A stretch of 64,000 nt of DNA from Pohlia nutans (lineage: Eukaryota > Streptophyta > Bryopsida > Bryales > Mniaceae). The position numbers and the translations under genes were made by a program. Under the pieces are notes generated by a model. That model ran no database searches and was not told where the DNA came from. It saw only the letters and a list, made by a program, of their open reading frames with translations. The DNA is taken from the NCBI GenBank assembly GCA_022496805.1, contig CM040104.1:3509650-3573649 (forward strand). Reading direction: 5' to 3'. Positions 46,878 to 57,037 of this stretch are shown here, piece after piece; the stretch's first letter is position 1; the number at the start of each line of letters is the position of its first letter.

Positions 46878-49800
46878 ATGATAGGATTAGTAACTCAAGG
46901 ATTTCTTTGCATAGTATTGGTAACTCAAATAATATTAGTTGTTATTCAATTGCGAGACAAAAAGCCTCGAGATGAAAATGACAAAAATGATGATAGTGAT
47001 TGGACAGCCAACCCCGACGAAGTACAACATGATGATACTTCTGGTATATATTTTAACAAAATTCTATTAGTTATTTTAATTTCTTCATTAAACTGATAGC
47101 AGTTCCGGTACTCTTAGGAAATGATGTCAGCTTTTGGCCTGCCACGTCGATTCTTTTAGATGTTACAACCAATCAGAAAGCAACACGTGATAAATTCCTG
47201 AAATTTTGAATTGTTTTGTGCCGGAATCACAATATCCTCTACCTTCTACTCTTGCTTGGATTTTTTCACTTGCTTTCATTGAAAACTAGTGTATAAAACT
47301 TGTAAAAAATTTTATTTACAATAATTTTGTTGTATGTAGAGGAAGTTGAGGAGGTTACAATATCAAGTCGAAAGCGCAAGAAGGTAGATGGAGAAAGTTC
47401 CTCCTCAAAAAAAGAGTTCAAATGCCGATTTTGTCAAAAGATATTCGAAAATTCTCAAGCATTGGGTGGACACATGAATCGTCATAGGCAAGGTAATTCT
47501 CTTGTCCTATGTCTAAGAAAAAACAACTTCAAAGTTTTCATACTTGACATTAACCCCTAAGCATTTAGTGTGTATTTTCTGTAGTGTAGGAAAATTAGAC
47601 TCCATGCTACTAATCATTTACCTTTGTGTGAAAATGATTTCAGTTTGACACGATCTTTACATAACATTCAATAATCTTCATATCCACTGCCTTTCTTTCA
47701 TGCACTCTGCTCATCACCTTGAGCCTCTACCTGATCACTTAGCTATCAATGAAGTACTATTGAATGTGGAATATTCCACACCATCTACTGTTAAGCCAAG
47801 ATAGGGACAGTGCATGTTACTGAATGTTATGTGCATTGAACTTTAATATGCCTTTAGTTTGTACTTTACATGCACATATAATTCAATAATTAAGTCCTTG
47901 TCTAAACTCTTGAAAGCTTGGTCTCAAGGAACAACATTGACGAGTCCATAGCTTTTAAAACAATCAAAACATACAAACACTTCAACCTTCAAGCTTTTTT
48001 CCTTCATTCTTTTTAAACTCAAGTAGTATTAAAATCTAAGTCCCTACCAAATCAATGCTTTCTTAATTCTCTATCAAGCCTGAGATAAATGATACAGTTA
48101 TAAAAATTAATCTTTGCAATTGCATTGTTTTTAAAGCTAAATTGCTAAAAAATAAATTGTCATAGCTCTACAATTAAACTTCCCAAATGAATGCTTTTTA
48201 TTTCAAATTTCTTTAAATACTTTCATAATCTATGAACCACTTTTTCTATCTTGTTTGCTTTCAATTGGAATCACAAATATAGAACCTAATAATTGTTTGG
48301 ATCAATTTAAGTTCTACTTTTTGTTAAAAGAAAGAATTACTTGTTATTTTAATTATGTAGTTATAATAAAACAAAGTGTAAATTATTAGGAGGTCCTTGG
48401 GAGGCACTTAGCATAATTTTAAGGCACCACCTGTGCTGACGAGGTATTAAACATGGGGTTATTATCTCAGTGTTTTTTTTTTAAAACAAACCCTATTAGT
48501 AGACAGAAACCTACTTTGTGATGTTAAACGATACTCTCAATTCTTTCTTTGAATTTGCCAAAGTGCAGAATAGTATGAAGGGAAACATTGCTTAATACCG
48601 TTGTAAGCAAATTGAAGGAATAGAATAGGAGCCTAAATTCAATGAAAAAAAAGACATAATGAGACCCTTTTGAAATGAACGTTGAGTGCCCCTGGGTAGG
48701 AGGTACGAAAATTAAACATTCTTTATATTAAATAATCTTTTGAGATGTAAACCGCTCAAAAACCAAATTAGAAGACTATGGTTGAATATATTATTTTGTT
48801 AACATGTTGCTTCGATTTATGTGAATGTCAATCTTTGCGGTAAATATTAATAGTCAAAGTGACAAGTAGCATTAATTTTTTGGTGCAGAAAATCTAATGG
48901 ATTGTTTAATTGTTGGGATGGATCTCAGAGAGGGAAAGGGAGGAGTTTGATCAAGCCCAAAATCTCATCAAACAAAAAAGCCAACGATATGCTGGTCCGT
49001 ACAGCACCCCAAACTTACAAAGCTTCCAGTGCGTTCTCACATCCTGTCTTTTCTTATTTTTAGAACAAAAAAAAATGCCATTTTTAGAGTGAAAATGTTA
49101 TAAATCTAACAATTTCGTAATTGACAGTACCGTACCCTTTTATGAGATTTGGCAAATTGAATTATTTTTAGAGTAGGGGACCTTTCATCATATGTAATTA
49201 AGGATTTCTCACTTTCATCTAAACGTGGATCTGAATTTTTCAACCACTTGTGTATTTTGACCACTTCCATTAACATAACATTCTTCAGCCCTTGCTAAAC
49301 CACAATCTTTATCTACAATGCCGCTACAGTGTAAAGTACTAATAAAATAATTCAACTCTCCAACCCTCATTGCTTGACCCAACTGAAGTTATAGTAGATC
49401 CTCCAAGATGATTGTCATTCCAAGGCACTGTAGATGCACATTCTTGAGATGCCACAAGTGCAGCAGTGGCCTGCTTAAGAACGTTATAAACCTCTCTTGT
49501 TTGGTGATTCCTTTCAACGTTGTAACAGAGTGTGTAGCTTGAAATTTCTCAATGAAGATTTTATGAAAATTTAGCAACGTTGTCTTGCAATCTTATACAC
49601 TTTCGACAATTTTTCTTTTGAATTTATGGAAAAAAAATTCAACATCTCATGTTTTAATTAATTTACGTCAAATCTGACAATAACGTAAGGCAATGGGGAT
49701 GGGGAAATGAGTGTGCAGGTATGGAGCTAATCCTTACAGGGGTGTTAATTTATACCAAGGAGCTAATCCTTATCTAGGTAGAGGTCCAAATCATAATATA

Positions 49801-52069
49801 TCTAATGCATCAGTACCGGGGCAAATGGATTTACCTTTCCCTTATAATTACAATCAGACGGTCACGGCTGCAGCTTCGCAGAATTGGGTACAGAATTATG
49901 AAGCACCACAAAACAACCAAGATGCCTTCTTACAACAACATGGACAACATGGCCGAGGTTCAAGTCATTACAATTCAATGCCAGTCGATACCATTCCAAG
50001 GCCTCCCCAAAGTGCAATTGGAGCGCGTCAAACTTCCTGTCCTGTTCACGTCATTCCCGGTAATTTAACCCCTAAAGAACCAAGAAGCCCAAATTGAGCT
50101 TCATGTTTTTTTTTAGCAGTTTTGAGTAGGTTCTATATGAAATTTCTTTTGTTCAAATTTGTTTGTTTCTTGACCATCATATGCATTATTCTTCACTGAT
50201 TCTAGTGATACAAAATTTCGTCTTATCTTATTTATGTATTTCACAATATGATTAATTGAATTTGTCGTTTTAAATCCATGAATCCTTGGTCAAAATTGTA
50301 AATTTATAATCTGTAATTGTTTTTTTTGAGTGATTCAAGCTAGTTGGTTTTGTATATAATTAATTCAAACAAGTAATGTCAAAATTTATAAGTAACACAT
50401 CTTATGTTGCTAGTAGTCCTTTAAAAAGTTATTATTTGTCATGTAGGTGTTCTAAATTGACAACCATGTATAGTACATGGAATAGAGGTAAGCGTTTGTT
50501 TATACGTTGTCCATAACATTCAATTTCATTATGTTGGCGGAAACATTATACAACAATAGCACTTTTTTGGATGGGTATTTAGAAACTTAAATCTAGAAAT
50601 AATAAGTCTAGTTTGTAGAACTTTGTGCACTTGAATGTGAGAATGTACATCACAATTTGGGTATTTATGTTGCAGGACAAAATTCAATGTTCCAAGATCC
50701 AAGAGTACCATCACAAGTACCAACAAATGGTGGTGGCTCCACATATCAAACAAAAGTGCAACAAGGAAACCAAGTTGGACATAATTACGCAACGGCTATG
50801 AGACCTCAAGCTGGACATAATTACTCAACCTCCCCGTCAACCTCAAATGAACTTTTCCCCAACAATTACGATCCAGGCTTGCTTGGAAACCAAGTTGGTA
50901 AATATACAAGATTGTTTTATTAAATTAAATAGCAAGATAGTTTCCGATTGCCAAAAATCATCGAATACGTATGCAAAGAGGGGGAGTATGCAAAGATTGT
51001 ATGGCATTTCCTCATGAATCCCACAATTCATGGAATGCACATGACATTCCCTTGTGAGTTAGAAAAGAGGATTCAACTGAAGATTCCCTTGGGATGTTCT
51101 TTGGAAAACGGTACTCCCTCTCTTTGCATTACATTCTTCAATTAGTACTACAACACTCCCTTTTTGCTTGTGCAGAGAATCAACATATGAACAAGGAATT
51201 GATGATGTGGAACATGTAGAAACTATAAAAAAAAAACAAAAGTTTGTTGAGCTACCAAGCCATCATTAACTAGAAATAGCTTTTATTCTCTAGAAGATTA
51301 CAATTCGTGCAATGATTCTAACCTGCAATGTTGATTCCCAAGGGTGAATAGTGGGGCTCCTAAAGAATGTTATGTGCTCTAGCATGCTATTATTTGGTTG
51401 GATTATTATTTAGTACAAGTATGAATAGATTTAAATTTATTACAATTTCATGCATAGGCATACTCCATTATCAATTGAATTAAAATTCTTCTTTGTTTGG
51501 TTGTAGGTGCAGCTGAAACAACTTCAATTTTTGTGGATACGTACGGAAACAAAATTTCGTTAGAACCCTCTTCTACTATGCCACTGCCTCCATTGAATCC
51601 GTCCCATGTTCATAATACTGCCGGCGCGACTTCTCAACAATTGAATAAAATTGAGCATGAAGGTACTTTGATTATTTTGTTTATCTATTTTCTTGAAATT
51701 TGGATCAATTTTTATCCTATGCTTATGGTCAAATTTGTTAAATTGGCATAAATCAAAGTGCCAAAATTATGACATTCAAGTTAATTGGGATGCATATAGA
51801 TCTAGGTTTCTAAAATAGTACCAAACAATTTCTTGAATATCTGCCACTGTATAATTAGCTTCAAAAATAAACTTGATCCATCTCATTTTAATTAATTTTT
51901 AACTTATTTTATTGGTGTACAACAATCTAACTGTTGGTTCCCTACTCCAGGTGTAGAAAATGAGAAAATATATGGGCATACGCAGGAGCATATAACGAGC
52001 TTCCAAGGTGTTGGAGATCATGTAATTAATGAAGGCAACAAATTTAGAAGAGGAGGGCCCTCTAGTTAG
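46878..52069 (+). CDS. C2H2 (QALGGH-type) zinc-finger protein, seven exons
   Basis: Putative plant transcription factor. Exons: 46878-47043, 47340-47492, 48929-49028, 49719-50059, 50676-50897, 51507-51662 and 51951-52069 (stop TAG). Every junction agrees in phase, giving 418 residues. A single zinc finger in exon 2, CRFCQKIFENSQALGGHMNR followed by H, has C-x2-C-x12-H-x3-H spacing and the plant-specific QALGGH DNA-recognition helix. It is preceded by a basic SSRKRKKVDG, a likely nuclear signal. Exon 3 continues RQ-ERERE-EFDQAQNLI, matching the RQERE..LNRARQLVF-like extension of plant relatives, which supports the model. The rest is rich in N, Q, G, Y and P. Odd: exon 1 encodes a hydrophobic stretch, FLCIVLVTQIILVVIQL, resembling a membrane anchor, so the start may lie elsewhere. 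Upstream is a CT-rich leader. MITEs occupy introns 2 and 4. Confidence 0.85.
47550..47600 (+). mobile_element. Isolated TTAACCCC terminus in zinc-finger intron 2
   Basis: TTAACCCCTAAGCATTTAGT lies 58 bp after exon 2. No matching right end was found, so it is a fragment or chance. Confidence 0.35.
47660..47831. mobile_element. MITE group M, copy M3
   Basis: From CATAACATTCAATAATC to GTTACTGAATGTTATG, in intron 2 of the zinc-finger gene. More diverged than M1 and M2. Confidence 0.6.
50065..50290 (+). mobile_element. MITE group A, copy A8, just after a splice donor
   Basis: Starts TTAACCCCTAAAGAACCAAG, only 5 bp after the exon-4 boundary of the zinc-finger gene (exon end 50059, donor GTAATTTAAC). 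The interior is that of A1. The right terminus is lost after CATGAATCCTTGGTC. Confidence 0.8.
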
Positions 52070-53582
52070 GGCTGCTTTATATCACTAGGAGTTGGGCCCA
52101 TTTGTTTTTGGGCCCAATTTAACAAAATTTTAGTCCATATTAGCTTTAGGTCCGGCCTCAAGTACTAAATATAATAAAATTAGAACCCTAATGTAAATGC
52201 GTTGGGCCCAAGAGTTGGGCCCATTGTATAAATTCCTGTTAAAAAAGTGTTTTTTAAGAGAATAAAAATAAAAATAAAAATATATTGAAATGTGCAAATA
52301 GATCCAAGCCCACAAAGAGTTCTTTCATTTTTGTTGATCAGATTCTTGGAGTTGGGTTTGTGTGAGAGCTTGTCGGTTTTAATGTAAACAATGTTTTGGT
52401 TTCATTGGGCTTGACTCCTTGTAGTGTAAAGAGGTTGGGTTCAATTTCAAGGTTTCGACGAACGAGAAGTGAGAATTTTAGGCCTCTTACAAATTGGAAT
52501 GGGCATGACTCCTACTATAAAGCGGCCTTTAGAGTAAGATTGCAAGTTTGACAAAATATGAACATGGTATTTGTGAATCATTGATTTCCAAGTCTATTGA
52601 TTATCTTTGGAATGAAATGATTTATGATCAAGTAATCTATGAGCACTTTGACCGTTGCCGGTCAAAATGTCATATGTCCGGCCGAGGGTGGGTGTGTACA
52701 AATATTCCAAGCAATGGACTCCTTTTTATCTAGACAATTATGTGGGAAAATTCTAAGCTCAAATGGTAAAAAAACTAGGCAAATTGGTCAAAACGGGGGT
52801 GTGTATGAAAATTACAGCACACCCAAGGATTACAAATGGCAGTCAAATAACACCCTAACAACCTACAAACTCCCACCAATTACCCTAGGCACTTAGTGTC
52901 CTAAAATGGGTTACTTTTGGTGAATTAGAACCTCTAATTAGGGTTTTGGGACTTAACCACAAAAATTACAGCACATTCACAAGTGCTCTAACGAACAACA
53001 ATAAATACCAAATCGCTCCCAAATGCTCCACCAATCCCCTTTATGCACTACGTGCCATAAAAATGGGTCAATTTAGTGATTTAAACCCTTAAATTAGGGT
53101 TTTGGCACTCATGGGTAGAAATTACAGCACAATTGCAAAGAGCCTCACGGGCATCAAAATCCCACGATGGGGAATTTCTTTGATCCTTAAGCCACACAAA
53201 AACACCCTAAACATTGCAAAGCATCTTTGTATTTTAGACAACCAACTTCCAAAAGATTTAGGGTTTTTTGGGAGAATTTGGGCAGCGCTTCCGCGTCGTG
53301 CCCAAAAACCCTAAGTTTTAACTCTAAGTTGCAAACAAATAACTAATTGGCCCGGTGAAAATTGGGCAGCGCTTCCGCGCTATAACCCTCACCGGACCAA
53401 TTTTTACACTATCACACAACAACACCACAAACAAATGCAAGACCCAAATAACTCACAACAATTGGGTAAAAGCAAAGAAATACACACAAAAATACCTTGG
53501 CAATTACAATCACCTAATTAAAATTAAGGAGTTCCTCTATCCTTCTAATGATTATAAAAAACCTAAATAGTTTAACCTAGCT
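52070..53582. other. 3' flank of the zinc-finger gene and repetitive DNA
   Basis: GTTGGGCCCA motifs (52091, 52201, 52213) probably lie in the 3' UTR. Further right, AAATTACAGCACA recurs at 52810, 52965 and 53111, and GGGCAGCGCTTCCGCG recurs at 53280 and 53365. No gene is seen. It could be the non-coding part of a retroelement. Confidence 0.4.
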
Positions 53583-54320
53583 TCAAAGGTTGGATAAAAG
53601 GGAGGGAAAGCTCTCCCTCTCTAATGTCACCCTGTCCTCCCTCCGTATTGTCACACGGGGAGGGAGACATGAAGAGATGGCGCTGCAGCTAGCCGGCGAT
53701 GAAGATCGCCTCAACCGCCGCTCCACCTGCGCTGTCAAGGCAGCCTGGCTTTGGTCTCGTCCTCCGCTGGTCTTCTTCTGGTCTTGATCGCCTCTGATTC
53801 GCCGTCGAGGGCCTAGTCTTGATCTCCCACTCCCTGCCGTGAATCTCCAGCAGGATCGCCTTCGTCGCCTTCTCCGCCGCAGCTGCCGATTTCGCAACCG
53901 GTGCTGGCCGCCTTCGTCGGTGCTGGCCGCCTTCAGCTGCGCCTGCGCCGAATTCGCCTTGCTTGCTGTCGATGCTGGTCTCTGTCTTGTTGCCGAATCG
54001 CCCTCGCTGGAGTCGCTGGTGCTCCCCCGCCGCTGTCAATTCGCCGTCCTTGGAGTCGCCTTCCACGTCGTTGCTGCTGCTGCTCCGGTCTTGCCGTGAT
54101 CCACCGTCTCCTTCGTTCCTGCAGAAGTCGCCGGATCTCCACTTGGCTTCGGTTCTGTCCTTGGACCCTCCGCCTCCGTCGCGGCTTGATCACCCTGCTC
54201 CGCCTCGAATCCTGAAACCCTGTTCTTGAACTGTCGGATTCCAGACTCCACCTCCGAGAATGTAGTAACAATCGGAGTGGTATCAATCCGATCCGGGACA
54301 GGAAACAATCACGTAGATGA
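53583..54320 (-). other. GC-rich island with overlapping open frames
   Basis: A sharp rise in GC in AT-rich surroundings. Long frames are open on both strands, as expected from composition alone. The minus frame reading VTTFSEVESGIRQF, then EAEGPRTEPKPSGD, looks most protein-like and could be a worn N-terminal gag-type segment, but no zinc knuckle, protease or RT motif is present. Confidence 0.3.
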
Positions 54321-54814
54321 AGAGCTTCAAGCTCTCACTGACAACAGTGGCAGACAGATTTACACCGACGTCCTTGCCTTCCAACCTCCACCTGCAGTTC
54401 CAGGCCTGACCAAAAATCCTTCCCCAATCTCCAACAAACATAAAAAAACCAATCCTACCTTCAATCCCAAAATCTCTACACTCAAACTTTCTTTATTTTT
54501 CACAACTCTCTTTCCCAAAAAATCTCAAAACTCAAACTAGATCTAGATCTAGAAATTCTATCGTCTCTCTCAAAACACTAACGGGCACACACACAACTAA
54601 ATGGGGACCTTTGCGATAGGGGTGATAGATTCAAAATCCCACCCAAAACTACATCCATCCAACCTAGCGAAATTCATCCACTAATTGCCATCCATGGAAC
54701 CCTAGTTCCATCACCCACTAAACTCCCTCTTAACCGGGAGTCCTAATTTCCCCCATTAACTCACAAGGGAAACACTAAGCCAATTAGCCCCAATAGGTTC
54801 AAATAATACACTAA
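54321..54814. other. Intergenic or retroelement-like DNA
   Basis: C-rich on the plus strand, with no recognised gene. Confidence 0.4.
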
Positions 54815-55375
54815 AATGCTCAACTAAAATAATGGAATTAAATAATAGACTAAAAGGATAGGGTAAACAATAAGCTAAAAGGATAATAAAAGTAAAAGGC
54901 TAAATGATAGACCAAAATAATGAATCAAAGAATAGACTAAATAAATAGGCTAAAAAACATAGAATAAATAATAGGCGAAATTAATAGAATAAATAATAGG
55001 ATAAAAAGATAGAATAAATCGTAGGCTAAAAGGATAGAATAAATAATCGGCTAAAAAGATAGAATAAAAGGATAGGATAGAATAATAGAATAAAGCAATA
55101 GACCAAGGAATAGATCAAAGTAAAAGGCTAAAAGAATAAACTACCACAATAGACTAAATTAGTGAACTAAAATAGTAGACTAAATAATAGAATAAGTAAT
55201 AGACCGAAACAATAGGCTAAAACCGTAGACTAAAACAATAGGCGAATAAAAGACTAAAATAATAACCCAAAAGAATAGAACGAAATAAACTAATGGACTA
55301 ATAAATTAGACTAGAGAAATGGATTAGAATAATAGGCCACAATAATAGATCCAAACAATAGAATAAAATAATAGG
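54815..55375. repeat. Degenerate minisatellite, core ATAGRCTAAAA
   Basis: About 560 bp built from variants of AATAGGCTAAAA and GGATAGAATAAAT, spaced by about 11 or 22 bp. Non-coding. Confidence 0.75.
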
Positions 55376-55676
55376 GGAAATGGCTCAAACGCCCAAAATC
55401 TCACGGTTAAATAGTTAGGAATAAATAAATACCCAAAATTACCTAGACAAAAGGGAATCCTAAAATTGGGCAATCAAAACCAAATCAAATGCACACAAAG
55501 CCGGGAATTAGTCTAATCGGCTAAAATGTCCCGGTTAGAACAATATAAAATACAAAATACATCAAAATCATAGTGGTAACGGTTTACTACTAAAGTGGAC
55601 CGTCTCGACGGTTCACATAATCCCATCCAATTATGATTTTTTATTCTATTCATTTTCATTGTTGATCATAGGTCCC

Positions 55677-55765
55677 TTAACCCCTATACATCCAACCATC
55701 CATTTTCTAGATGATGAACAAAATCAACCTCCAGTTTCTCATCCATCATGCACTATTTGCACTCT
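55677..55765 (-). mobile_element. TTAA element group C, terminal fragment C4
   Basis: TTAACCCCTATACATCCAAC and CCAGTTTCTCATCCATCATG match the left end of C2. The remainder is missing. Confidence 0.6.
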
Positions 55766-55932
55766 GGATTTTTTACTAAATTAAAATGTCTTATAGAATG
55801 CAACTAAGAATCGGTAGTGTGTGGAATACTAAAAGTCTAGCTGAATTGATTGATAAGCACCACTCAAGGTAGAAACTATTCATCTACATCACTTATAGAT
55901 GGCGACCTGTTCATATGACCTATCCAACAAAC

Positions 55933-56325
55933 TTAACTCCTAAACGTCATCACCCCTGTCTAAATTCGGCAGTTTTGCAAAGATACATTATAAAATGCAA
56001 CTAAGAGGAATATTTTGAACTTGATGTATGAATAAAAGTTGTACGATTTGAATTTTAGATTCTACCCAAATGGTTAGATCTGCGATTGCTATCACCAATA
56101 TTTTCTATAAAATTAAAACGTAAAATTCAAAATTCTTTTGTAATTTGATTACAAATAAGATATTGACATTCAATCTGTGAATGGGATTTGTTGTGATGGG
56201 TTGAAATGCAATATTCTAAGTGTAGTGATTTTTGGAGATTTTTTGGTTGCTTAATTTTATGAGTTGAATTTTTTAAGAACACTTTAACACTGAAATCTTA
56301 TAATTTTTTGGTGAATCACTACAAC
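55933..56325 (+). mobile_element. TTAA element group C, copy C5 (truncated)
   Basis: Starts TTAACTCCTAAACGTCATCA. Follows C1 and C3 to TTTTTTGGTGAATCACTACA, then stops where the GAGC-rich array begins. Confidence 0.7.
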
Positions 56326-56342
56326 TTGAAAGGACGAGGCTA

Positions 56343-56500
56343 TTGTGCGAGCGTGGAGCGGGGAGCGGGGATTTTGAGAGCGGGGAGCAGGAATTACTGT
56401 CAGAATTCTATAAATACTGGAATTCTAATAAAAATAGAAATTGTGGATGGCTAATTTTTTCAAAAATTCTATTTTTGGTGAAAAGTATGACCTATGACCG
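56343..56500 (+). repeat. GAGC-rich array 1 plus CCTATGACCGTGG motif
   Basis: GCGTGGAGCGGGGAGCGGG and GAGAGCGGGGAGCAGG, followed 100 bp later by GACCTATGACCGTGG. Same layout and orientation as arrays 2 and 3. Confidence 0.65.
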
Positions 56501-56529
56501 TGGGTTTAGAAAATCCTTTAACCCTCTTC

Positions 56530-57037
56530 AATGGAAGAAACTCTGTAATTTTTTTAGTCTAGAGAGTTGTACAACATTGTAACTTAATTTACATGTTTAT
56601 AAACCACTCAATATGGTATCCTTCAGGTACCTATATATCTCTTTAGTGTATGTGAGTGTTGAAAATTGAGCCTTTGATGTCAAATATATAGTGACCGATA
56701 TTATTACTACGGCATTATATTATGGAGTGTGTATTGATTCCATTACCAGACCTTCATATTTCTCGGCACGGAGATGATGATTAATTTGATGTCAGAGCTC
56801 ACACTAGAACTTGATGTTATTACAAATCACTTGCTGTTGGGATGTGCCTGCTGTAATTCCAAATCAGAGTTAGATTTGGTTACCAATATTTAACACATGT
56901 CAATGAACCCAGATTTACAAATGATGTCCAGAAGCTGGTAGTGGCTCTTTTAGTCTTACTACCAATTTTAAATTAATTCCATGAGGATTACAGCTGTTGC
57001 ATTACATCTGTATGATATTTGGGAACATTTGGTGAAC
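56530..57037. other. 3' flank of the transposase pseudogene
   Basis: No separate gene is visible. Probably the non-coding end of the element that carries the pseudogene. Confidence 0.4.

Noticed and set aside
53583..54320. Arg-rich and Ala-rich open frames as new basic proteins.
   Set aside because: Open frames on both strands are expected from GC content alone; no motif, start context or splice support.
1693..56325. CCCTAAA words at element ends resemble the plant telomere repeat.
   Set aside because: Each terminus has only one CCCTAAA, always within TTAACCCCTAAAGG and mirrored at the other end. They are transposon ends, not interstitial telomere arrays.
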